Under the pieces are notes generated by a model. It was not told the DNA's origin and searched no databases. It was given only the letters and a program-made list of their open reading frames with translations. From positions 440,530 through 504,529 of the forward strand of contig CAWEDI010000019.1 of the NCBI GenBank assembly GCA_963807735.1: a stretch of 64,000 nt of DNA. Reading direction: 5' to 3'. Position numbers and translations under genes: made by a program. Positions 1 to 8,189 of the stretch are shown in pieces. Source of the stretch: Roseiarcus sp963807735 (GTDB lineage: Bacteria > Pseudomonadota > Alphaproteobacteria > Rhizobiales > Beijerinckiaceae). Each line of letters opens with the position of its first letter. Positions within the stretch are counted from its first letter, which is position 1.

Positions 1-999
1 ATCGACGGATTGCTTCACAAATGTCGACTGATCGCCGACGGCGTCGAGTTTGAGGCTGGAGGGCAGCGATTCCCTCAGCTTCGGCAGCAGCGCCTTGACC
101 CCGTTGATAACGTCGAGCGTCGAGACCGAGCCGGCCTTCAGGATCGTCATCAGCACCGCGTTGCGGCCGTCGACGCGCACCATGTTGATCTGCGGCGGCG
201 CCCCCTCATGCGCGAAAGCGACGTCGCGCAGGAAAACGGTCGCCCCATTGACAACTTTGATCGGCAATTTGTTGAGCGCGGCGATATTGTCGGGCGAGCC
301 GTTGAGCGAGACGACATATTCGAACTGACCGACGACTGCGTCGCCCACAGGCGTTACGATGTTCTGCTGCGCTATGGCGTTGACGACGTCCTGAGCCGAA
401 AGGCCGTATGCCTGTAGCTTGGTCGCATCGAGGTCGACCTGAACCTGCAGCACCTTACCGCCGTAGGGCGAGGGGATCGCCGCGCCGGCGACGCTGGCCA
501 ATTGCGGACGGATGAAGTTCTGCGCCGCGTCGAAGATTTGCGCCTGACTCAGCGATTCGCTCGATAGCGCCAATTGCAGCACGGGCACGCTCGAAGCGTT
601 GAAGCTCAGCACATAGGGCGGCGTGATGCCGGCCGGCAGATATTTCAGCACCGTCTGCGAGGCCGCGGTCACCTGGGCCAACGCGCCGTTGATATTTACG
701 GTCGGTTGGAAGAAGATCTTGACGATTCCGTAGTTGGGTAGAGACTGCGACTCGATGTGCTCGATGTCGTTGACCTGAGAACTCAAGGTACGCTCGTAAT
801 AGTAGATGATCCGCTGAGACATTTCCTGCGGGGGTTCGCCGCTATAGGTCCAGACTACGGCGACGACGGGAATGCCGATGTTGGGGAATATGTCGGTCGG
901 CGTTTTGAACCACGCGCCGACGCCGAAGATGACGATCAGCATCGCCATGACGACGAAAGTGTAAGGGCGATTGAGCGCGATGCGAACGATTGCGAGCAT
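1..999 (-). CDS. RND efflux transporter, inner-membrane subunit (N-terminal part, runs off the left edge)
   Basis: The minus-strand frame from ATG at 999 stays open to base 1, giving 333 residues of a protein that is normally over 1000. It begins MLAIVRIALNRPYTFVVMAM, the usual AcrB/MexB-like start with the first membrane helix at about residues 12-31. The porter-domain motif DIFPNIGIPVVAVVWTYSG and the segment IIYYYERTLSSQVNDIEHI follow. Such proteins use the proton gradient to export compounds through a periplasmic adaptor and outer-membrane channel. It lies 126 bp downstream of the histidine kinase on the same strand, so a shared operon or control by that two-component system is likely. 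A near-palindrome, GATAGGCGTCTATC, lies in the gap at 1082-1095. The family is clear; the substrate is unknown. Confidence 0.9.
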   Translation of the reverse strand, partial: MLAIVRIALNRPYTFVVMAMLIVIFGVGAWFKTPTDIFPNIGIPVVAVVWTYSGEPPQEMSQRIIYYYERTLSSQVNDIEHIESQSLPNYGIVKIFFQPTVNINGALAQVTAASQTVLKYLPAGITPPYVLSFNASSVPVLQLALSSESLSQAQIFDAAQNFIRPQLASVAGAAIPSPYGGKVLQVQVDLDATKLQAYGLSAQDVVNAIAQQNIVTPVGDAVVGQFEYVVSLNGSPDNIAALNKLPIKVVNGATVFLRDVAFAHEGAPPQINMVRVDGRNAVLMTILKAGSVSTLDVINGVKALLPKLRESLPSSLKLDAVGDQSTFVKQSVD

Positions 1000-1125
1000 G
1001 AACGAGTGCGATCGGAGCGCGGATGTGGACGCAACGCGACGCCCCCGAGCGCGGCGCGCCCTCCGCCTCGGCGAACAGACAGATAGGCGTCTATCGCCCG
1101 CTAAAACACTAAATAATATTTGAGC

Positions 1126-2520
1126 TTACGCACGCGACGGCGACCTGCCGAGGCCGCGTGCGAGCGAAGCCTTTTCGGCCGCCCGCATGACGAAACGGGC
1201 GCCGGGCGCATTGTCCTCTACGGACAATTCGAAGCCGTGCAACTCGGCGATCGTGCGGGCGATGTTGAGGCCGAGGCCGTGGCCCGCCTCGCCCTCGCCG
1301 GCAGCTTCGCGAAAGAAGCGGCGGAAGATCGCTTCGCGATGGGCTGACGACACCCCTGGACCGTTATCGCGCACTTCGAGGCGGGGAAGGCCGTCGTGGG
1401 TCTCGGCGACGATTTCCACCTCGCCGCCGGCGGGCGTAAACTTAATCGCATTGTCGACGAGGTTCGACACCGCTTCGCGCAAAAGGTCTTCGTCGCCACG
1501 CATCCAAACGGGCGCCGGCGTCGCCGTCGTCAGCCGAATTGATTTGGCCTCCGCGAGCGGGGCATAGAATTCGCCGGTTTGCAGGCAGACTGCAGCGAGG
1601 TCGACATCGCGGAAATGTTTGCGGCGTGGGCCGTTCTCCACGTCGGAAATGCGCAGGAGCGCTGAAATCGTCACCGCGGCGCGTTCGAGCTGCGCCAAGG
1701 CGCCTTCGAGTTGGGCCCGCGCCGGATAGGCGTCCTCTTCGAGCGCCCGCTCCAATTTGATCTTGGCGAGGGTCAGCGGCGTCCGCAGATCGTGGGCAAT
1801 GTTGTCGCCGACGCTTTTCAACTGGTCCAGCAGACGAGCAATCTCGTCGAGCATCAAGTTGACGGCCCGCGCGATGCGATCAATCTCGTCGCGCTCGCGT
1901 GAGACGGGCAGCCGCGAACCGAGATCGCCTTCCATGATGCGGGTGATCGCTTCATGTACGCTTTCTAGACGGCGCAGACCCTGACGCGCGAACAAAATGC
2001 CGATCGCCAGGATGGCGGCGACAGTCGGGACGAGCGCGACCAGAAGAGCGCGCAGCAGCGTTTGCTCAATGTCCTCGGTGTCCTGCAAATTCCGTCCGAG
2101 CAGCGCTATGCCCTTGTCGGTGCGGCGTATGGCGACGAATACCGCGGCCTCGCCCGGCGGTCCCAGCGCCGCGGTCTGCGTGGCCGACAGGAAGTGCGGC
2201 TGGCCGTCGACGCTGATCGGCGGCATATGCGTCACGTTGCCGAGCACCAGGGCCCCTCGCGAATCGAACAGCGCGAGATAATCAATGCGCCGGATGTCAG
2301 GGGTCTGCCGCGCCGCCAGCGCCGCGCGCAGGCGCTCCTCCGGCGCGTCGTAATTGAGGCGCGCCTCTTCGGCGAGAATGGCGCCGACCCGCGCGGAGTC
2401 TTCGCGCGCCACGTCGAGATAGATCAGCCCGAAGCCGCCGATGGTCGCCGCGGTGATCGCCAGCGCGAAAGCCAGCGCCAGGCGAAATTGACGCGCCCCG
2501 AAGACCTCAGTCTTCCACAT
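1126..2520 (-). CDS. Sensor histidine kinase, HAMP-containing
   Basis: The product is 464 aa if the ATG at 2520 is used, which overlaps the end of the regulator gene by 14 bp as in coupled two-component operons. An in-frame extension further upstream only shadows the regulator. There are two membrane helices (about residues 12-37 and 160-185) flanking a periplasmic sensor loop, then a HAMP linker. The H-box is NIAHDLRTPLTLAK, and the ATPase boxes are NLVDNAIKFTP (N), RLEVRDNGPGVS (G1) and AGHGLGLNIARTIAELHG (G2). It autophosphorylates on the H-box histidine and passes phosphate to the regulator encoded just before it. The neighbouring RND gene suggests a role in sensing toxic or envelope stress, which is inference. 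Confidence 0.93.
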   Translation of the reverse strand: MWKTEVFGARQFRLALAFALAITAATIGGFGLIYLDVAREDSARVGAILAEEARLNYDAPEERLRAALAARQTPDIRRIDYLALFDSRGALVLGNVTHMPPISVDGQPHFLSATQTAALGPPGEAAVFVAIRRTDKGIALLGRNLQDTEDIEQTLLRALLVALVPTVAAILAIGILFARQGLRRLESVHEAITRIMEGDLGSRLPVSRERDEIDRIARAVNLMLDEIARLLDQLKSVGDNIAHDLRTPLTLAKIKLERALEEDAYPARAQLEGALAQLERAAVTISALLRISDVENGPRRKHFRDVDLAAVCLQTGEFYAPLAEAKSIRLTTATPAPVWMRGDEDLLREAVSNLVDNAIKFTPAGGEVEIVAETHDGLPRLEVRDNGPGVSSAHREAIFRRFFREAAGEGEAGHGLGLNIARTIAELHGFELSVEDNAPGARFVMRAAEKASLARGLGRSPSRA

Positions 2521-3211
2521 GCAGTTTGAAGCCGGCCGCGCGCACATTGAGGATGAAGCGTCGTCCATCGCCGGCGTCGAGCTTGCGCCGAAGATTGCCG
2601 ATGTGGACGTCGACCACGTTGGTCTGCGGCAGGAATTTGTAATGCCAGACGTCCTCGAGCAGCATGGCGCGAGTGACGATCTGGCCGGGCCGACGCATGA
2701 AATATTCGAGCAGCCTGAACTCGCGCGGCAACAATTCGACCCGTTCGCCGTCGCGCCGCGCCTCGCGCTCGACGAGATCGAGTTCAAGCGGCCCGACCTT
2801 GAGCCGGGTGGCGCGGGAGGTTTCCCCCCGCCGCAGCAGCGCCTCGACCCGCGCCGAAAGTTCGCGCAGCGCGAACGGCTTAATTAGATAGTCGTCGCCG
2901 CCGGCCTTCAGGCCCGCGATGCGATCGTCGACCGCCGAATGCGCGCTAATCAGCAGCACGGGCACGGGGTTTCCCTCGCCGCGCAGCGTTTCGACCAAGG
3001 ACAGGCCGTCCTCTCCGGCCAGCATCCTGTCGACGATCAGCACGGCGGCCTCGCCCCGCCGCGCCGCCGACAAACCCTTCTCCAACGTCTCGGCGTACTC
3101 GACCGGATGCCCATCGCCTTGCAGAGTTCGCAGGATTTCGTCGGCCAAATCGCGCTCATCTTCGACAAGCAGAATGGGAGCGTGGGCGTTGGCGACCGTG
3201 TGGGAGTACAT
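2507..3211 (-). CDS. OmpR/PhoB-family response regulator
   Basis: The 234 aa protein has a receiver domain (residues about 12-125) with the acidic pair in LLVEDERDLA, the phosphoacceptor aspartate in VLIVDRMLAGEDGL, and the conserved lysine in DDYLIKPFALREL. A C-terminal winged-helix DNA-binding domain ends with VVDVHIGNLRRKLDAG. It is the first gene of a minus-strand unit with the kinase and probably the RND exporter. Its own promoter should lie in 3212-3500, where an inverted repeat occurs (3425-3454). The target genes cannot be read from sequence. Confidence 0.94.
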   Translation of the reverse strand: MYSHTVANAHAPILLVEDERDLADEILRTLQGDGHPVEYAETLEKGLSAARRGEAAVLIVDRMLAGEDGLSLVETLRGEGNPVPVLLISAHSAVDDRIAGLKAGGDDYLIKPFALRELSARVEALLRRGETSRATRLKVGPLELDLVEREARRDGERVELLPREFRLLEYFMRRPGQIVTRAMLLEDVWHYKFLPQTNVVDVHIGNLRRKLDAGDGRRFILNVRAAGFKLHVED

Positions 3212-3424
3212 CGCCGCTCAATCCGCGCACAGGTCGTCTGCCGCCCCCGCGCGGATGGCCGACGGGCGAGGCCAGCGATCGGCGCGAAAGTTCGGAACGT
3301 TGTCCCAAGCGCCAATTACAGACGCAGTCATAGAGCCCTCCGCGTTTGCGCCGAGACGGCTTCGGCATCAATTGCGTCGGGGTGTAATACACTCGTTTTG
3401 GACGTCGCCATCACAGCGAGTTTA

Positions 3425-3454
3425 TAAAACAATTTTTATGTAAACGTTGTTTTA
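3425..3454. promoter_or_regulatory. AT-rich inverted repeat upstream of the response regulator
   Basis: TAAAACAA (3425-3432) and its exact reverse complement TTGTTTTA (3447-3454) are separated by 14 bases in an AT-rich stretch between the porin terminator and the regulator gene start at 3211. It could be an operator used for autoregulation or a weak terminator arm. It is about 210 bp from the start codon. The rest of 3212-3500 shows no credible gene. Confidence 0.35.
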
Positions 3455-3499
3455 GACTTCAGTGTTTACAGGCGTCATGTCCACCTAGATATAGCTGCA

Positions 3500-3535
3500 C
3501 GGCACAAATAAATACTCCGGGCGCGAGCCCGGAGT
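3500..3535 (-). terminator. Rho-independent terminator of the porin gene
   Basis: A perfect 9-bp stem, ACTCCGGGC (3514-3522) with GCCCGGAGT (3527-3535), has a GCGA loop. Read on the minus strand it is followed by the T-rich run ATTTATTTG. It lies 22 bp after the porin stop codon. Confidence 0.85.
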
Positions 3536-3557
3536 CATAGAACCCGGCAGGGTTCGT

Positions 3558-5055
3558 TCAGAACCGTACCCGAAGCCCGGCGGTCGGCGCGAAATTGTTC
3601 GACTCCAGATAACCGGTCGCGAGACCGCCCGTCACCTTTTGGTAGAAGACGCCGGCATACAGATCGACCCGCTTCAGCGGGCGATAGTCGACCATGAAGG
3701 AAAATGCGTTTTCGTAGCCCTTGCACTTGCTCGACGACGTTCCGAGCGGCGCGTAGCCGGGCGCCGCTACTGTGGTGTTGGCCGCACAGGTCGTCGCCGT
3801 GACCGTCGAGTTGAAGTCCTGTTGGATATACAGATAGTACGCGCCGACGAGGTCCAGGCGATCGGTGAGGGCGTACTTGGCGCCCGTCCACAGGACGTCG
3901 AAGTTCAACGGCTTGGTGTAGCTTGTGGTCGTGATGCCGCTGGAGACGACGGGGCCGCCCTCGATGTTTGTGAAGCCGTTAGGGAAGTAGGTGTCGGAGG
4001 GATTGGTGAAATAGTCATGCTCCCAACCGCCGTAGACCGTGAACTGGTTCCATTTGTACTTGGTGAGAAGGATGAAGGTCTGGTCATTGTCCAGCGTCGC
4101 CTTCAGTGCGTTGGGCGCCGTCAGCGGTGGGCCGCCCGCGGCGCCGGCAGCCGCATTATAGGTGGCGAGGCTCACCTGATCCTTGGTTCGCCCATAGATC
4201 GCGTCCAGAGACAGGCTCTTGTTGAAGAAGTCGCCGCCGACGTCGACCTGCCAGTCGCCATTCGCGGCGTTGTAGAGGTCGTATCCGCCGAACTGGACGA
4301 TCGTGGCGACGCGCAAATTATAGGGAAGGTTCACCGCATATTTGACCGAGGTGTTGATGCGCGCGGTCTCGGTCTGGCCGGCGCCGGCGGTCTTGCCCGA
4401 CCATCCGATCAGGGAGAATGCGTAGGAGCCGCCCATCGGATCATAGGCGTTGATGCCGTCGAGCGACAGCGAGTTCTGCCGGCCAGCCGTGAGAGTTCCG
4501 AAGACGTCGTTGCTGAATCCGGCGTAACCGACCGAGTTATCAAACTGACCGGCCCGGCTGGAATCGGCGTTTGCGCTCTGGTACGGTAGCGGCGTCTGGT
4601 TGTTTTGAATTTGCGCGCCGGGGCCGTTCGCCAACTGCAGCGAGTAGGGATCGAACCCGGTGGCGAGCTTCGCCAACGAACGACCAACCAAATCCCAGCG
4701 GCTCCTTGGCCTTGATGCCGACTTGCGACTGGCTCAGACCGTTGGGCGTCAGAAGCCACAGCGCCCGGTTGCTGTTCTTGTTGAGCAATTCCTCGACGCC
4801 GGTGTGCATCTTGGAATTGAACGGTACGCCGTGCGACTCCCAGCCGCCGCCGATATCGATGGTGGCGTAGAACGTCAGTCCCCAGTAACTCAGCGGACAA
4901 TCCGCCGGCGTGGAGTCGAAATAAGCGTACAGGCTTGAGAAGCAATTCGGCGTCTCCGGAACGACCGGCGTCCCTTTTTTCGTTGGCAGGTCGGCCGCCT
5001 GGGCGCTCGCGAGCGCCGCCAGAAGTGCGAACGCGGAAATGTACGCCGATTTCAT
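3558..5055 (-). pseudogene. Outer-membrane porin, alphaproteobacterial type, one frameshift
   Basis: The start at 5055 encodes a signal peptide (MKSAYISAFALLAALASAQA) followed by the cysteine-containing N-terminal segment typical of Hyphomicrobiales porins. The frame breaks near 4671: removing one base turns GGCGAAG into GGCAAG and joins GFGWSFVG to KLATGFDPYSLQLA, giving a continuous protein of about 498 aa. The downstream part has alternating beta strands and ends in the aromatic residue of LRVRF, as outer-membrane barrels do. It would form a general or anion-type diffusion channel. The single clean indel in an otherwise well conserved gene looks more like a sequence error than decay. A strong terminator follows. 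The promoter should lie in the AT-rich gap after 5056. Confidence 0.85.
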
Positions 5056-5558
5056 CTTTGCCCCCTCAACCCACCCCGATAGGGGGCGGCGGTCGTTGTC
5101 CTATTCTACTCGCAGCGATTGGCGCCGCGCGGGCGCAAACCGAGGCCCGGTCGGCCTGGGAAGAACATTACACTGGCTAGATGTCACAATCTGCGTCCGA
5201 AATGCCACACTCTCAGTAAAACTCAGTCTTTGTCTCAACCCATTGCGACAAAATGACCTGACAATGCACTTACTTTTCACGATGCAGACAATACCCTCAT
5301 CATACATTGTTATGTCTCGAGATCATAACAATTTGGATTTGTCTGGATTGTTAGCGTGTACTACGTGCATCGGTAGCGCGCACGATTGCAAATATTTACG
5401 GATGCGATCAAATTTATGCAGAGGCTGAATTAAAAGTCGGGTCCGATAATACATCGCGTCCCACGACAAATTCGTGACACCCCCATTCCCCGATTTATAA
5501 AATTTAATTTATAAAGCGGTTTCCGACGAGGCTCTCCGCACGCCCCTTTCGCGGAGAT
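5056..5558. other. AT-rich intergenic stretch without a recognisable gene
   Basis: About 500 bp upstream of the porin. The part from about 5190 to 5520 is far more AT-rich than the rest of the window. It contains two copies of ATTTATAAA (5493-5501 and 5507-5515). No open frame here looks coding. The porin promoter must be within it; the remainder may be transferred or relict DNA beside the transposase fragment at 5559. Confidence 0.5.
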
Positions 5559-5846
5559 TCAGCGGCGCGCTACTCGCGCGAATCGCGTCTCCGGCGGGCC
5601 GTGTGCGGGCTCGTCGTGCTCGCTTTTCGGCTCCAGCAACTGACGCAATCGTACGTTTTCGTCGTGCAACGAGCAGACGAGTTGGAGCAGAACGGGTCGG
5701 CTCCGCCCCGCCTTCGCCTGCCAACGAAACAAGGTTCGCACGGAGATTCCGTGCCGGGCGCACAGGGCGTGGCGGTCGGCGCCGGCCTCGTACTCGCCCA
5801 GAATCGCCGCGATCTCGGCGTCGCTTAGTTTGCAGACAAACGTCAT
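5559..5846 (-). pseudogene. IS3-type transposase OrfA-like fragment
   Basis: The 95-codon frame starts MTFVCKLSDAEIAAILGEYE and continues with a helix-turn-helix, ALCARHGISVRTLFRWQAK, then a short leucine-zipper-like segment, LHDENVRLRQLLEP. That order matches the first protein (OrfA) of IS3-family elements. No OrfB (integrase catalytic part) follows, and the C-terminus becomes arginine-rich low-quality sequence, so this is probably a relic. No inverted repeats were found around it. Confidence 0.55.
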
Positions 5847-6266
5847 GCTTCAACCCAATCGTTACGGATGGGACCCTGCTTATCCCTCGCGACACCCTCG
5901 TTAAAATCGGCTGCGACAAAACTAAAAAAAACTTTAGGGATCAGTTCAACATGGAGATCGCCGATTGATACGGACGATACCCCGTCGCCATTTGCTATCT
6001 AAATTCATCTCGCCGCGACCGGCCGATCGCCGCCGCCGACCAACAAAATAAGTTCAGTTGAGACTTTCGCCGTCAGCGACTTTGTCGTTGAGACCGCGCG
6101 CTCGCTGGCAGTGCGATCATGATGCCTCCGCTCATTGCCTCTCAAAGCAGAAAATATTCTTTATTTGACCGCGCTGTGTTCGCGCTTAGCCTTATGTGCA
6201 CTTCCGGGATCGCAACCGGAAGCGACGCCCCGAGGCGAGATAACCACAGGCGGGTCAGCGATATCG

Positions 6267-7421
6267 ATGAAGCATCAAACCCCGGTCCGTCGCGCCGACC
6301 GTTCGCGAGCGGCGGGAGAACGCACAGGCTTCGACGAGCGGGATGCAGGTTCGCCGATCTCGACGCCCGCCGGATCGTCGGCGCCGTCTTCAATCGGAGA
6401 CGCCCCGAACTATCGTTTGGGCGCCTCATATGCGTTCGTCACGGCGGTGTTGCTCGCCTTGCAGGAGCCGTTTTCGGCGCTAGCCGCAAGGCGTCTACAT
6501 TCGCTCGATTTTCTTGCCTTCACGCAGGTTGCGCTGCTGATCTCCATTCCGTTGTTGCTGCTACGCCCGCTGGCGCGGCGCGACTTCGTCAATATTTTGA
6601 CGTCCGCGAGAAATTGGCCGAGGTTGGTCGCTCTGCTGGCCGTGGGCTGCGCGGGCCTGCTTCTCTACGATGTCGCGCTGAGCAGCGCGCATCCGATCAT
6701 CACTGCGGCCATCTTGAACCTGTCGCCGTTCTGGGCGGCGCTCGTGGCGCGGGTCGTTTCCGGAAGAAGCATTCCCCGGCCGCCGAGCTTGTTTCTAAGC
6801 TGCCTGGCGCTCGCCTTCGCTGGCGCAATGATCGTCGCCCTCAGTCAGATCGAAACAGACGCCTCAACCCTGAAGCGGGACCTCCTTTACAGCCTTTTTC
6901 ATAGCCGCTGGGCCTTGGCGGTGCCAATGCCCATTTTCTTCGCGCTGAGCGGGACGCTGGTGTACGAATGGTTCCGGGACTACGACGAAAGCGCCGCGAT
7001 CTCCGCCAACTTCATCGTTTCCGCTATTGTGCTGATTCCCGCGATCCTGTTCATGGCGCATGGTTCTGTTGCGCCGCGTCTGACGGATGCGGAAACCCCC
7101 GCGATCTTTCTGTTATTGATTGGCACCCTGGCGTCATCGGCGGCGGGCCGTCTCTTCTATCAGGCCGCGTTGACGGCAACGCACAACGATAACGGATTTG
7201 TGACGATGTTCTTCCTCGCGATACCTGGACTCTCCGCCGTCGTGACATGGCCGCTTTCTCTTTGGATCACAGAATTGAGGATGCAAGCGTCGCTGCTTTT
7301 TTGGGAGGGCATGATATTCGTGTCCGCGCCCCTCCTCGTTTTCTCATTTGTAACGATGCGTGAGCGGCGCGACGACACCGGGAAAGCAAACAAAGTTGAG
7401 CATGACGCCCCCCTGCTGTAA
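6267..7421 (+). CDS. EamA/DMT-family transporter (drug/metabolite exporter-like)
   Basis: About ten hydrophobic helices run from residue 45 onward, beginning LGASYAFVTAVLLALQEPFS. They form the two five-helix halves usual for EamA proteins, with the half-site PIITAAILNLSPFWAALVAR. Such inner-membrane carriers export small metabolites. The start is uncertain: ATG at 6267 gives 384 aa with a polar N-terminal tail, a TTG at 6135 would extend it, and a TTG at 6417 would begin right at the first helix. It stands alone, and the flanking regions carry transposase remnants. The substrate is unknown. Confidence 0.8.
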   Translation: MKHQTPVRRADRSRAAGERTGFDERDAGSPISTPAGSSAPSSIGDAPNYRLGASYAFVTAVLLALQEPFSALAARRLHSLDFLAFTQVALLISIPLLLLRPLARRDFVNILTSARNWPRLVALLAVGCAGLLLYDVALSSAHPIITAAILNLSPFWAALVARVVSGRSIPRPPSLFLSCLALAFAGAMIVALSQIETDASTLKRDLLYSLFHSRWALAVPMPIFFALSGTLVYEWFRDYDESAAISANFIVSAIVLIPAILFMAHGSVAPRLTDAETPAIFLLLIGTLASSAAGRLFYQAALTATHNDNGFVTMFFLAIPGLSAVVTWPLSLWITELRMQASLLFWEGMIFVSAPLLVFSFVTMRERRDDTGKANKVEHDAPLL

Positions 7422-7704
7422 CCGGGCGCGCTAAGCGCATGACAGTTTTTCTCAGCCGCGAGCGGCTCGGCGACTATCGCAGGGGGAACTGAGCGCTCCC
7501 GACGGGTGTTACCGTCGCCCAACCGACTAGCCTCTCACTCGTCGGCGCCATTCCTCGGCGCCGCTGTCCAGAATCATTTTTCTCGACAGACTGCCACGAC
7601 GAGCCGCGCTCGCGAGGCTTGATTATTCCTGCCAGGATTTGTTGTTAGAAACATTTCTGACTTATGACGCGAAAGCGATTCCCTATTGCGGCTACCCTGA
7701 GATT

Positions 7705-7909
7705 TGAAGTGGACCCCGGATTTGGGATCGGTCGTGAAGGTGTGAAGCGTCCTGCTCTTTCACCACGGATGGAGCGACACATGGCGAAGTCACGCAAGAA
7801 GTTCGACGCGGGATTCAAGGCGAAGGTGGCGTTGGAGGCGATACGGGAGGACTCGACGGTTCCCCAACTCGCCAAGCGCCACACTGTGCATCCGAACCAG
7901 ATGGCGTGA
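7705..7909 (+). mobile_element. IS3-family element remnant (left end plus start of orfA)
   Basis: TGAAGTGGACCCC at 7705-7717 resembles the terminal repeat of IS3-group elements. Sixty-four bases later an orfA begins at ATG 7781 after a GGAG ribosome-binding site: MAKSRKKFDAGFKAKVALEA, with EDSTVPQLAKRHTVHPNQ as the start of the helix-turn-helix. The frame stops at 7909, about 40 residues in, and nothing resembling the rest of OrfA or OrfB follows. The element is therefore truncated and inactive. Confidence 0.7.
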
Positions 7910-8189
7910 CCGTTCGCGGCAATACCCGAAGAGCGCCTTCCGCGCATTGGTTATTTGAGTCCGGTGCCGGCCAACGCGGACGCCCCGCTTCCGCGAAACC
8001 CCGTTCTTCAGAATTGACTTTCAGCGGCAGAGCAACGGCTCGCCAGCCCGCAGGAAGGCGGCGAGGAGATTTCGAGCGACCTTGTTATACAGCAGGATAC
8101 GTCGGTAAAGCGGGTTCAACGATCTCACTCGCGCCGCCGGACCGAGCCGCCAACCCGCTTTGGCAGGCGGTCGGCTCGCTCGCCAGACG
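7910..8189. other. Short region without a supported gene
   Basis: This lies between the IS3 remnant and the propeller gene. On the minus strand a short tail ending at 8021, NPLYRRILLYNKVARNLLAA, looks protein-like but has no start or recognisable family. It may be a relic left by the insertion. Nothing else is seen. Confidence 0.3.

Noticed and set aside
1082..1095. GATAGGCGTCTATC near-palindrome as a further copy of the LysR dyad.
   Set aside because: The half-sites are two bases apart instead of five and it lies before an RND gene outside the island. It is more likely a site for the local response regulator or chance.
3639..4589. Long plus-strand open frame opposite the porin; similar long antisense frames at 8160-9209, 24944-26032, 34519-35682, 36500-37960 and 55375-57270.
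   Set aside because: Each lies exactly opposite a gene with clear motifs. The translations are arginine-, alanine- and histidine-rich without recognisable domains, as expected for antisense frames in GC-rich DNA.
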